A stretch of 64,000 nt of DNA from Chlorella sorokiniana (GCA_025917655.1 CP084610.1:1178001-1242000); one strand, 5' to 3'; positions 9,290 to 20,458 are shown, counted from the stretch's first letter. Program-made: numbers and translations. Notes: generated by a model from the letters alone, not told the origin.

Positions 9290-11504
9290 ATGATCGCACG
9301 CTCGGCATCCATGCTGTCGGTCTGCTTCTTTGTGGTGGCCCTGCTGGGCAGTGCTGCTGCTCAGGGAGAGTGGCGCAAAGGACGTGAGTTGCACTGGGAG
9401 AGGCGGTTGTGCTGGGAGCACAACAGTGCTGGCGGCAGCATTGTGGGAGCTCCTTGCCTGATGTTTTGTCGAACCCTCCCTCCCTACAGGAGCCACCTAC
9501 TACGGCCTGGATGGCTGGACCATCCATAAGGGTGAGAAGAAGAGGTGCTGCCACCGTGTGCAGTCGATGATGTGTGGGCAGTTGAAGCTGGGCAGGGGGC
9601 CTGGCATCGCTGCACCTTGCCGTCGGCTCATCTTGCGTGCCGCTCACCCTTCCTGCGCAGCTGCATGCGGCCTTGGCTACCAGTACAAGAACATCGGCAC
9701 CGGCTGGGACGTGGCTGCCATTGCGGATGCCTCCCCCGAGTTTGCAGGCAGCTGCGGGTGGGTACGGGTGCCGAGAGGGTGGGGTGTCTGCCTGTCTTCT
9801 AGCCTGCAAGGGCGTCCCGCGCTCACCCTTTGCCACGCCTACTTGGTCCTGCACTGACCCAAACCTGCCCCCTTCCCTGCTGCGAGCAGTCGCTGCTACG
9901 AGGTGCGCTGCCAGCCTCGGTCCAAGGTCATTGATGGCTATGGCAACTCCTTTTCCCGTGAGGAGTGCAAGGCTGGCGACGCCTCGGTGGTGGTCCGCAC
10001 CGTGGACAACTGTGAGTGCGTGGGGGCTGGGGGCTGCCACGGAAGCAGGGCAGCTGCGGGAACGCGCTGCCGGCCAGGCTGCGCAAGCACAGCAGGCGGT
10101 TTTGGCTTTGTGTTTGCTGGCCTCAAGGCCAATGCCTGTCTCGTGAGCACCACACTTATCCTCAACCGCCCCTCTCCACCTGCAGGCCCGTGCAACTACC
10201 CCGGCAACGCCTACAGCAACAAGCGCTGGTGCTGCGGCGACAATAGCAACACCCAGGGTACCCACTTTGACTTGTCCATCTGGTGAGCTGGAAAGCCAGC
10301 GTGTCAGTGCGGCGCATGGTCTGGCTGCCGCGCTGCAACTCGCCTCCGCCAAAGCGCGCTAATGAGCTTGCCCTCCGCCCGTTACTCCCTCCCGCCCCTT
10401 TTCCACAGGGCCTTTGAGAAGATTGCCGATGTGAAGCAGGGCTTGGCGGCCATTAAGTGGCGCCGCGTGCCGTGCGACTACCGCCCCTCCAACCCCGCCC
10501 CGACGGGCCCACCAAGATGCCGCCCTCGGAGCACCCCTCCCGCTTTGGCGCATCCGGCAGCCCTTACGCCCCCGACGACCTGGAAGACGTGTACCAGCAG
10601 AAGCTGGTGATGCGCTTCGACAGCGACGGCGCGCGACAAGGTGGGTGGGCAGGAATCTGTGAGGGTGGGGAAGGAATGCTGTGCTGTGCCCGCTGGGTGA
10701 ACGCAGAGCTGGCAGGTCTGGCCAAGTCATGCCCACTCATTGTGCCATGATCCCCACGTTGAGCGATGACCACAACCCGAACCTGGTCTCCTGGTGCAGG
10801 CGCCCTGACCCCCTACGCGGAGACAAGCCTGCCAGCAAGGTGGTGACCAAGGGCGAGGTGCTGAGCAAGAATGGCGGCGTGCAGTCCTCCTCCTCTGCCT
10901 CCGCCTCCGCCTCCGCCTCCTCCTCCACCTCCAGCGACAACGGCTGCACTGATGTCGCCCCCAAGGGCAGCACCTGCAAGCAACAGAAGGTGGGCTGGGG
11001 CAGCGCTGCGCCCAGGGTGGATGGCCGTTGTTGTGTTGCCCGCCCGCATCCATTACCCATCGTGTCTCCGTACCGTGCACTCTTCAGCTGTCCAGGCAGC
11101 ACTGCTTCCTTTCCTCGGCAGTTCTTAAGACTTCCCGCCCGCCCTCTCCTCTTCCAGGACAACAAGCAGTGCTCCCAGCCCTGGCTGCTGTCTGGAAACT
11201 ACTGCCGCGCCACCTGCGGCCGCTGCAAGCTGCTGTCTGGCACCGCCTCCAGCAGCTCGAGCTCCAGCGCCAGCAGCGGCGGTGGTTCCAGCAGCAGCAA
11301 GAGCAGCGCCAGCAGCGACTCTGGCAGCAGCTGCGGCGACAAGGCTCCCCCGGCGAGGCTGGCTGCTCCCAGCAGAAGGCCTGGGGCAAGTGCGACGACG
11401 GCTACATCAAGAGCGGCGGCTACTGCCAGCGCACCTGCGGCCGCTGCGGCGGCAGTGAGAAGAAGGTGCAGGCCAGCTCCAAATCCCACAGCAGCAGCGG
11501 TTGA
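9290..11504 (+). CDS. Expansin-like protein, right-arm copy (DPBB + two six-Cys modules)
   Basis: Likely secreted polysaccharide-binding or wall-loosening protein. Exons: 9290-9383, 9490-9531, 9661-9757, 9890-10011, 10185-10282, 10409-10640, 10800-10988 and 11158-11504. A signal peptide (first about 25 residues) is followed by an expansin/GH45-type double-psi beta-barrel: GRATYYGLDGWTIHKG, ACGLGYQYKN, FAGSCGRCYEVRCQP, VVVRTVDNCPCNYPG, WCCGDN, and THFDLSIWAFEKIAD with the diagnostic HFD, closing WRRVPC. Unlike expansin-1 it lacks a recognisable CBM63 domain; instead there is a Pro-rich segment, a poly-Ser/Ala linker, and two six-cysteine modules (CTDVAP, STCKQQ, CSQPW, NYCRATCGRC; then CGDKAP, AGCSQQKAWGKC, GYCQRTCGRC). 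Frame slips by one base lie at 10498-10501, about 10820 and 11347-11351. Family assignment is good; the function of the Cys modules is inferred only. Confidence 0.85.
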
Positions 11505-11765
11505 CTGCTCGACATGCTTCTGTTCATCAAATGTCCCCCTGCCACTGCGTAACGGTGTGCTGCATCCCTCCCTCGCCTGCTCTGCACACGCATGCTTGCC
11601 TTGCTCTCACTGACTGTCTGCCACCCTCTCTGCCGCCCACTCGCAACCCCTCCCTGCTATCCCTCCATGCCTCCCGCCCGTGGCCTCCGCCCCTTGCGCA
11701 CTTCGTACTTGCAATGATATTGACAGAGTGGTGATGTTCACAGTCGGCAGCTTGAAACAGCCAGA

Positions 11766-11770
11766 TGTAA
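11766..11770 (+). terminator. TGTAA poly(A) signal for expansin-3
   Basis: TGTAA 262 bases after the stop at 11504 and 84 bases short of the convergent BAG6-like stop at 11854. The 3' UTRs of the two genes therefore probably meet or overlap. Confidence 0.5.
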
Positions 11771-11853
11771 CACGCCCGCCGTCCATGCAATGGTCAAAGA
11801 GGGAAGAGCAAGAGAGCAGAGCAGTCCACACAAGCGGTGTTCTCCTTTTAACC

Positions 11854-14800
11854 TCACTGCTGATGCACCTGCTCCTCGCCCTCCTCGCCATCACCGCTGT
11901 CGTCTTCAAGTCGCAGCAAGCTGCTGGCCGTCTTGGGCGGCAGGGCCGCCAGGTATGCGTCGCTGAAGGGCTGGCGGGGCTCGCCTTGCATCTGCTGCCG
12001 CTCGCTATCTGCTTCAATGGCTTCTTTCCAGTGCTGAGCCTCCTCTGGGGAAAGTGCAGCAGAGAGCACATCGTCCAGGCTGGCAGGGGCCTGGGTGTGC
12101 GCGCTGCGCACGCCTGGAATGCCAGGTGCGGGTGGTGCCGACCCTCCTCCACCCAGCACTTCTCCCATCAGGGGCCCCATCGCATTCATGAGGCCCGCCA
12201 GGCCGCCGCCAGCACCCCCGCCGCCAGCGCCACCGCCAGAGAACATCTGCAACGGGCGGGTGGGGAGACCCGGGAGCGGGCAAAGGGAGGGAGAGGAGTG
12301 GGTGGGCTGGAAGCTCACAGGCACGTCCCTCAGCTCACTGCAGCACAAGGAGCCTGTGGGCACACAGCTGCCCACCTGCTCCGCCATGCGCTGCATTGCC
12401 GGCGACTGAGCCATCTCCATCAGCGCCGGGTTGCTCATCATGCCTTGCAGCATACCCATCAGGCCGCCGCCGCCGCCACCAGCTGTACTGCCGCCCAGGC
12501 CGCCCATCAGGGCTGCAAGGTCCAGGCTGCCGCCGCCCCATCGCCACCACGGCGGGCAAGGGCCAGGTCAGCTGGTGCTGATGCAGGAGCTCTGGCAGGA
12601 GGCGCGGCGCTGGGGCTGGTTGCGGGGCTGGCAGGGGCGGGTGCTGTGGTGGGGGCTGCCGCTGCTGCGGGGGCCTCAGCCAGTGGCTGCTGCGGCTCGG
12701 CAGTCGGGTGCGGGTTGGCTGCTGCAGGCTTCTTGGCTTGCCTGGCCGGCTTGCGCGGCAGCAGGAAGCCCCTGCCCAGCCCCGAGGGAGCTCCAGCGCT
12801 GCTGCCGCCGCCGGCGGTGCTGCAACCTGCCCCATCCGCTGCTGTGCTGCTGCCTGGCCCGGCCGTGGAGGCGGCAGCGGGGGCTCGGGGGCAGGCGAGG
12901 CGGGGGCCGAGGGAACAGCAACGGTGGCAGCGGCTGCAGCCTCTGCCGCCGCAGGCTCTGCCGCCTCTGCCTGGGCCTGGCTGTGCTGCACAGCTGCGGG
13001 GGCAGCAGCTTCTGCTGGCGGCGGCGCCTCCACGCCAGGTTCGGCGGCGGCCACGGCGGCGGCACCTGATGCAGCGGGCGGTGCCGCTGCCACGCTCTGC
13101 TCTGGCTGGCGGCCTTCGGCGGGGCGGGCCTCGCCAGCGGGCTCCTCTGGCGCTGCCGCCGGCTCAGCCATCAGGTCGATGCCCAGCTCCTCCAGGTGAG
13201 GCTGCAGCAGGGAGAAGACAGCTGAGTGAGCATGTGTGTGTGCATGCATGGGGAGGGGCCCAGGATTGCTAGTTTTTTTGGGGGGCAGGGGGAATACCAG
13301 CGGCAGTTTGGGGCATGCAAGCACCGCCCCACACGGGAAGAGGCGAAGTTGAGGGGGATGAGATGGCCCCCACTGCACGGCCGCGCGGCGTGGCTGACCG
13401 CAAAGGCGGCCACGGCGGGCGAGCTGCGCAGGCGGGCCAGGTGCTGCTGCAGCACGCGCTGCACCTCGCCTGCAGGGGGAGCCGGCGAGCAGGCCTGGGC
13501 GTCAGCAGCGCAGGAGGGGCGCAGCAGGCTGTGGGCCACAGCAGCACTGGCAACCCACGTGCAGCGGCAAAGGGCGTCCCTCTCACGACTCACTCGTCAC
13601 CGCCGGCACCACGGCGCGCGCAAACTCCGCTGCTTGCTGCTGGACCGCCGCCGCCGCGGTGCCTGGGGCCGCCGCGGCCTGGCTGCCCGCGGGAGCTGCT
13701 GCCGCCTGCAGCGCGGTTTGCAGCGGCTGCGACTGGCGGGCCACGGCCTGGCGCACGGCAGCGCCCACCTCGCGGCCAATGGCGGGTATGTCGAGAGAGG
13801 TGACTGGGGGGACGGGGGAGGGGTGAGCGCTCACCGGTGTGGGGACGGTGCTGGCTCAGGCAGCGTTGCTGTGGTGAAGGACGGTGGCAAGAGCAGGGCA
13901 AGGCAGCCAAGCCGAGGGAAGGGGCAGCAGGGCAAGCAGGGGGAGGCGAGGCTAGGCGGCCGGGCCCGGCCTCGATCACTCCCGTGCAGCAGGACCAGGC
14001 ACCTTAAGCATGGGCATATGAGCCCCCCCCCTACCCCCAACAGACACGCACCCGAGGTCTCCCGCAGAGCGCGCATGATGCCCCCAAACTGGCCCAGCAG
14101 CTGCTGCTGCCCCGCGGGGTCGACACCCAGCTGGCCCAGCAGCATCGCCGCCATGCCCGCCACCTCTTCCGACATCTCGCCGCCGGCAGCAGCGCGGCAG
14201 CCTGGCCGGCGGCGCCGCCCACAGGGACGGCCGCCGGCACAGGCTGCCCCGCGCCATCCAGCAGCCGCACACGCACCACCTGCTCCCCCTGCTCGGGCTG
14301 CCCCCGCCGCTCGCCGGCGGCGCCACGGCCAGCCGCCGCGCGCGCGGCCCGGCCCACGGCCGGCGCCGCGGCCGCCCTGCGCAGCGTTGCCGCGGCCAGC
14401 GGCGGCGGCACCGCCGCGGCCGGCCCCATGTGCGGCCGCCGCCACCTGCAGCTGCGCCACCACGGGGCCCAGCATGGACCCCAGCATGTGCTGCAGCCCC
14501 GGGCCGCCTGAGCCAGGCACCGCAGGCCCCGGCGCCATCGAGATGTCCACCATGGCCGGCACCAGCTGCAGCCGCTGCGGGCGGGGCAGGGCCGGTGTCG
14601 CGCGGTCGCCTGCGCAGCAGCCAGGCAGCGCCAGCTAGGTCAGCGCCAGCAAGCACGGGCCGGCGCGCAACGAGCAGGGCAGCCGCGCGTTGCTGCCAGG
14701 GCGCCATCCGCCGCCAGGCCTCTGTGGGGGCAGCCCTGCAGGGGGCCCTCTCACCGGTGATGCGCAGGTAGCCGGGCTGGGCGCGGGTGAGGAACAGGTT

Positions 14801-17784
14801 GCGGTGCTCCGCGCCTGCGGGCGGAGGCCAGGAAGCGCTGGTCAACAAAAACCAGGGACAGTGGCGAACCGGTGCGCACAGGAGGGGCATGGACAGGACG
14901 TAGCCGCTGCGAGAGCGGTGAGCGCAGCCGCGTGCGCTACGCTGCAGCATGCATGCAGCCTGTGGGACAGGCAGCCTGCGGGCCGCGCCCGGCCCCCACC
15001 TGAGCCCAGGTACTGCATCGCGCGCATCAGCTCCCCAGCGGCGGCGCTCACGCGGCTCATGTGCACCCCCAGCAGGCGCAGGTCGGCCTGCAAGGGCGCA
15101 GGGGTGGCGCAGGGAGAGAGAGGGCGGCGTCAGCCGTGGCCCGCCCAGAAGCTTTGCTCTCATGCCCACCCTTGGGATGGGGGTCAACACGACGCCCCAG
15201 CCCGCCTGCATGCCCACCCCCGCCGCGCTCACCACCACGGCCTCGCGCGCCGCGCCCTCTGCCGTCGGCACCTCGGTCAGCCCTCGCAGGCGCTCCACCG
15301 CCTCCGCCACGGCGGCAGCCTGGCCACGCGCGCCTGCGCCGGCCGCTCCGGGCGCCGCGGGTGCGCCCAGCACCAGCAGGAAGCGGCGGGCCAGCTCCCC
15401 TGCCGCCACGCCGCCCAGCAGCAGCATGTCGCCCAGGGGCAGCAGCGGCGGCGGAGCGTGGGGGCGGCGGCGGCGGTGGGCCGCCGCCGCGCGGTGGCTG
15501 CTCCCCTTCTGATTCTTCTGATCCGGGGTCGGAGCGGAGCGGGGGGGCCCTTCGTCGCTGTCCTCCTCCCCTTCTGAAAGCCTGCAATCCTCCACGGCCC
15601 CGTCCTGAGCCTCCCGCAGGCGCCGCTCCCGCGCCGCCGCCTCGGCGGGCGCCTGCGCCGCAACCTCCTCCTCACCCATCTCCTCCCACTCGCTGTCGCT
15701 CGCCCCCGCTGACCAAGGACGGCGGGCCGCCCTGCACCCCTGCCCACGCATCCCCCTCTGCTGCTGCCGCCGCGCGTCGCCCTGCGCCGCTGCATCGAAG
15801 AGCACCGGGAAGCTGCGCACGCGACGCTCCGCCGGGCGGCTGCCGCCTGCCGCGCTGAGCCTGCGGGTGGGCAGCGGCGAGCCGCGGGCGACTGAGCAGC
15901 AGCGTGACTGGCCAGGCAGCAAGGCAGCTTGAGCGGCCAGCCACCAGCAGTGCACCAATGCGCATGCCCTGGCAGCCCCCCTGCCCCCACCACACACACA
16001 TACGCCGCCCCCGCCCCAGGGCCCCGTTCCGGAGCGCTGCCGCCCACCTGAGGGGCGCAGCGCCCGCCGCCTCTAGCACGCGGTTGACGGCGGCGCGGGT
16101 GGCGCTGCTCAGCTGGGCTGCGGGGGCGGCAGGCAGGGTTTGGGTCGTGGGACGGCCAGCAATGGTCAAACATCACGTCGGGCGGGGCTCCAGCACAGCG
16201 CCCGCACGCTGCCCTGCTGCCACACCAGCACCCTGCCCTTGCCACCAGCCATGCGCCCGCCGCCGCCAGCAGGCCGGTCCCGCTCACCCGTCTCCAGCAC
16301 GCTGCGCGCCGCAGACAGGAAGTTGCGCTGCCAGCTGGCCAGGCTGCGGCGCCACGTGGGGCGGTGCTGCGGCGGCACGCCCTCCAGGTCTGCAGGGGGT
16401 GGGGGGATGCGCAGCAAGCGCAGCTTGGCTGGGACCCGTCTCGGGGCTGGACCTCGTTGGGTCTAGCCGGCACGCTGGCCACACGCTCGCAGCGGGCGCT
16501 CGCGGCAGGCCAGGGCGTGGGCTGTGCAAGGGGGCTGGCGGTGGGCCTGCCGCGCGCACCCTCGGTGATCTGGTTGATGTGGGGCAGGTCCTCGGTGCCG
16601 CCCGCAGCGCTGCCGTCCTCCATGCCGGCCAGCAGCACATCCAGCCCGTCAAACAGGTGCGCCCGCTCGTCCTCCTGCGGCATGTGCTGCTGCAGCGCGT
16701 CCCACCAGCCCGCCATGTCGGGCTGGCCCGCCGCCGCCGCGCCCGCGCCTGCGTCGCCACCGCCGCGGCCGCCAGCGCGGGTCCCTTGGCCGCCTCCCCC
16801 AAGGGCTGCGCAAACAGGTTGCCAAAGTTGAAGGGGATGCTGTGCCGCCGGCTGCTGCCGCCAAGCCAGCACCCGCTCCATCTCCCGGCGCGCCGCCGTG
16901 GGCGCCAGAGGCCGCCCGCATGAGGCCGCCCAACGTGGCGGACATCTGCTGCTGCACCTGCTGCCACGCCCCAGCATCCGTCACATCAAACGGACCCAGC
17001 ACTTGAGCGGAGACGCCAGGCATTTGGGGAACGCCGCCAGGGCTGGCCATGCCCCCAGCATGGCCTGCATGAAGGCGGCAGGGTCCACCCGCGCTCCATG
17101 CTGCTGCTGCTGCTGCTGCTGCGGCTGGGTGGAAGGATCCTGCTCCACCAAATGTAGCGTGTGCCCGTCGCGAATGCCCGCGGCGGACAGAAACTGCCCA
17201 TCCTCCAACACTCGCCCGCTGCAGCAAGCAAGGGCATGCATGGTTGAGCGCCGGGCGATCGCCAGCATGCAGCAAGAGCTGGAGCGCAGAACATGCGGCG
17301 CCAGCAACATGATACAAGAGGCTGTCCGAGCCTCGTTGCTGCAACATCCTTCTCACCACCCCCGCATACAATACTCGCCTGTAGATGATGCGCTGGCGTG
17401 CCACGGGCAGCCCTGTGGGGCGCACCAGCACCTGCTTCAGGTCCGCCACAGATGCCTGGGCAGCAGCATGGGCAAGCACATTGTTCAGCACCAACATCAC
17501 GCTGCTGCCACCGTGAAAAAGGTGCATGGATCAAGCAAGACATGGTGTAATTGCTTTCCCTACTGCATCTGGAGCAAGGCTAGTTGGTTGGCTCGGCCGG
17601 TTGGCGGTGCCGGCAAGGTGGCCCTGACAACCGTCAACCAGGCGGAGGTGCATTGCACCTCTGCGCATTTTCCTGTGTTCTGGTCGTGCATCAGGCTCAC
17701 CTGGGCCGGAACTTGCACGTTGTGGTTGCCAGTGGCCAAAGTGCGGACCTGAAGGCTGATCTGCTCGCCCCCGCTGCTAGCCAT
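11854..17784 (-). CDS. BAG6/Scythe-like ubiquitin-like-domain protein
   Basis: Homologue of BAG6/Scythe, a chaperone that holds exposed hydrophobic segments and passes them to degradation or membrane insertion. The N-terminal ubiquitin-like fold is spread over three exons (EQISLQVRTLATGNHNVQVP; SVADLKQVLVRPTGLP, ARQRIIYSGRVLEDGQ; GIRDGHTLHLVEQ). Then come poly-Gln (coded at 17101-17121), long low-complexity helical exons, an acidic exon (about 15540-15700), an STI1-like repeat (LMGMLQGMMSNPALMEMAQ, about 12395-12480), and the C terminus PASLDDVLSA...QPFSDAYLAALPPK, which fits the BAG6 ending (PLSDAYLSGMPAK). The start ATG at 17784 precedes the ubiquitin-like strand directly. The middle exons change frame several times and could not be fully resolved. 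One intron inside the ubiquitin-like domain has a GC donor (17378-17377). The last exon is duplicated in the left arm. Confidence 0.85.
17101..17121 (-). repeat. CAG repeat coding poly-Gln in the BAG6-like protein
   Basis: Seven CTG units on the plus strand, read as seven glutamines just after the ubiquitin-like domain. A possible length polymorphism. Confidence 0.9.
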
Positions 17785-18125
17785 CGTTTTCTGATTGCAA
17801 AATTGACTGTTGACGCTTGCGGGCAATGGCAGGGCTGCGGCTGCCTGCTTCTTGAGTGTTCCGAGAGCTTGAATGACGAAAAGAGCGGCGGAAAGATCCC
17901 TACCAACTGATCGACCTACTGCATGTGTTTCAGATAGCCCAAGGAGTCCACGGGATGCAGGGGAGGCCATTCGCTACGAGGGGTACTCCACCCATGTACC
18001 GCACCCTCCACAGTGCCCATCTCAGAGCAAACCCCACAGTTCTCTCTCTTCTTCCCGCCAGTCGAGGGTCGGAATCTGTTTGCAGCTCCCCATCTTCAGA
18101 CGGAGGAGCACCCATATCTGGCAGC

Positions 18126-20458
18126 ATGTCCGCAGCCACCTCGCGGCCTGCGCGGCTGTGCAGCTCTTTCCAGGTCGCACAGAAGACTAAGTCGGCTGTG
18201 AGGGCTCCGCACGGCGGCTGCAAGCGCATGCGGGTCGTGGCTGCAGCAGCCAGCACTAGTGAGGTGAGTTTTGCGGTCGGGCTGGTTACATAAGTGGACC
18301 TGGGCCATATTTAAAGTGATCGAGGGAGGCGCGCCCTTCAACTCGGCCGGAAACCCCTGCTTGCCCAGCCGCCACCGCTTGTTGAGTCTTGCAACAACGA
18401 CTTTTCTGTCTGCTTGACGGTTGCTGGGCTGCGGTCCTGTGCAGGAGGTTACCATACGGCGGCGGCCACCTCACGGCATCGAAGCACAGAACTGTGGCCC
18501 TGTAGACTTCAAAGTTCCGCTGCAGGGTGAGGGGCCCAGCTGTGGTACTTGCGTGATGTCACTTGCCTTGGTGCGGTTGCTCCTTCCGGCCGTCCTGCTC
18601 GCCGTCAAGTTTCGTATCAGATCCTTGCAGATGATCGCGCGGAGGAGAACAAGCCGCGCAACATCCTGGAGGAGATTGTCTGGCACAAGGCAGTGGAGAT
18701 TGACCGCTGGAGGTGACCACCTGCTGTGCTGGACTACAGCGGTATCGGGGTGTCATACACAAGCTGTCTGCACCAGCTCCTCCGTGCGGGGAAGGTCCAG
18801 TTGAGTGTTGTCGGCTCTTATCCTTGTTTCTGTCTGTGCGCAGGAACAAGGTCCCGCTGGGGATGCTGGTGGGCGCTGCCAAGGCCAGCCCTGCCCCCAG
18901 GGACTTCATCGGCGCCATCAAAGCAGCATCAGAGCGCACTGGCAAGCCTGGCCTGATTGCAGAGGTGGGTCGGACCAGCTTGATTTGGGTTTGTGTGCGG
19001 GGTGACAACATGTGTCTGGAAGGCTCGCGTGCCTCCTGCCCTCTGTCTGGCTGATTGGCCTGTGCTTGCACCCGCGTGCAGGTCAAGAAGGCGTCGCCTA
19101 GCAGGGGCGTGATCCAGCCCAATTTCGACCCTGTCAAGGTGAGCAAAGGCATAGCAGGCTGCCAATCATTCGTTGCTGGTGGGATACCTGACGAGCAGTA
19201 GCAGCAGGGACAGCCAGACATGTCGGCCTGTTGCGATTGGCAGCTCAGCCAGTCATAGCATGTAGTGTCATGGTCTCCCCGCTTGCTGCCGCCGTGCAGA
19301 TTGCTCAGGCCTACGAACGCGGCGGCGCTGCCTGCCTATCGGTGCTGACAGACGCCAAGTTTTTCCAGGGCGGCTTCGAGAACCTGACCGCCATCCGCAA
19401 GGCGGGCGTGACCTGCCCGCTCCTGTGCAAGGAGTTCATTGTGGAGGTGAGCCTGGGGGCAAGCTGCACAAGCGCCAGGTGTTTCGGGCGACGCCGACTA
19501 AGTGGGCGAGCTGCCATTTGCCGCCCTTTGACTCCCCGCCTGTCCTCTTGCTGCCAGATTGTCACTGGTTGACCTTATGCACGCTTCTCCTTCCTGCAGG
19601 CCTATCAGGTGTTCAAGGCACGCGCATCCGGAGCCGATGCCGTCCTGCTGATTGCTGCTGTCCTGCCCAACAGCGACATGAACTACCTCGTCAAGGCGGC
19701 GCGCTCCGTGGGGCTGCAGTGCCTGATAGAGGTGGGCCTTGGCCACTGCCAGAGGCTGCTGCCTAATTCTCTTTGAACATTGCTCAAGCACAGTTCCCTT
19801 CCCGTAAGTTTGATTAAGCTTTCGCGCCCCTCGTCACCCCTGCTGCAGGTGCACACCGTGGGCGAGCTGGAGCGCATGCTGCAGCTGGACAGCCTTGAGG
19901 GCTGCATGCTGGGCATCAACAACCGTGACCTGCAGGTGCAACTCGTGGGGGCTAGGCTGCCCAGCTGGGGCTAGGCTGCCCAGCTGGTGCAAGGGCCCAG
20001 TGCTGGCATGAGCGCCTGTCTCTGCTGCATCCAACCCGCAATCACTGCTCCGCTTCTCGCCCTGCTCCTGCAGACGTTTAAGGTGGACCTGGCAAACACA
20101 AAGGAGATCATGGAGTCCGCAGCGGGCCAGGAGGTTTTGCGGCGTGGCCTGATCATGGCTGGGGAGAGCGGCATCTTCACCCCTGAGCATGTGGCATACG
20201 TGCAGTCAGGTGCGCTTGGTATCCTGGTTGCTGACTGACGCCTCCCCCTTGTGGCACTGAAGTGCCAGATGCAAAGTTGGCAAGCAGGCTGCGGCCCTCA
20301 GGAGCCACAGCAGAGCACAGCTGTTGCTATGTTCGTTGAGTGTTTCATTCGACTGCCATCTTGCTGCAGCTGGCTGCGGCGCCATCCTCGTGGGCGAGAG
20401 CATCGTGAAGGAGGGCGACCCAGAGGCGGCTGTGAAGACGTTGCTCGAATTGCATTAG
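18126..20458 (+). CDS. Indole-3-glycerol phosphate synthase, plastid-targeted
   Basis: Fifth-step enzyme of tryptophan synthesis, converting carboxyphenylaminodeoxyribulose phosphate to indole-3-glycerol phosphate, normally in the plastid stroma in green plants (TrpC/IGPS). The N terminus ([16 protein letters not shown]...) is basic and Ser/Ala-rich like a transit peptide, supporting ATG 18126. Then [17 protein letters not shown] and TIM-barrel active-site segments: [15 protein letters not shown] (catalytic Glu and Lys, phosphate-binding Ser), [19 protein letters not shown] (catalytic Lys), [12 protein letters not shown] (Glu), [11 protein letters not shown] (Asn), [11 protein letters not shown] (Ser) and [10 protein letters not shown] (phosphate loop), ending LLELH at 20458. 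About ten small exons, all in phase with no frame slips, so this gene looks intact. It is a single-function enzyme, not fused to TrpF or TrpG. Confidence 0.95.

Larger units (their letters stand above)
9011..12378 (-). repeat. Right arm of the large inverted duplication
   Basis: Mirror copy of 5556-8911. It contains expansin-3 and the last exon of the full BAG6-like gene; at about 12378 it continues into upstream BAG6 exons that the left side lacks. This makes the right arm the likely source and the left arm the copy. Confidence 0.93.

Noticed and set aside
9288-10352. A 354-residue minus-strand open frame inside the right arm.
   Set aside because: It is antisense to expansin-3 exons and introns. 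The mirror frames in the left arm are the same artefact.
10980-11504. The six-cysteine modules as ShK-type toxins.
   Set aside because: Spacing is ShKT-like, but they sit behind Ser-rich linkers on expansin barrels, so an ancillary wall-binding module fits better than a toxin.
5556-12378. A foldback or Helitron-like mobile element.
   Set aside because: The arms hold host genes, one of which continues outside. I saw no transposase, target-site duplication or conserved element ends.
11680-13272. A 530-residue open frame on the plus strand.
   Set aside because: It is antisense to the BAG6-like exons. Its Ala/Gly/Arg/Pro-rich content is typical of accidental frames in very GC-rich DNA, and the minus strand has clear family motifs.
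13226-15997. Long plus- and minus-strand open frames of 470 and 673 residues.
   Set aside because: They run through introns and exons of the BAG6-like gene without respecting splice sites and show only low-complexity Arg/Ala/Pro sequence outside the real exon segments.
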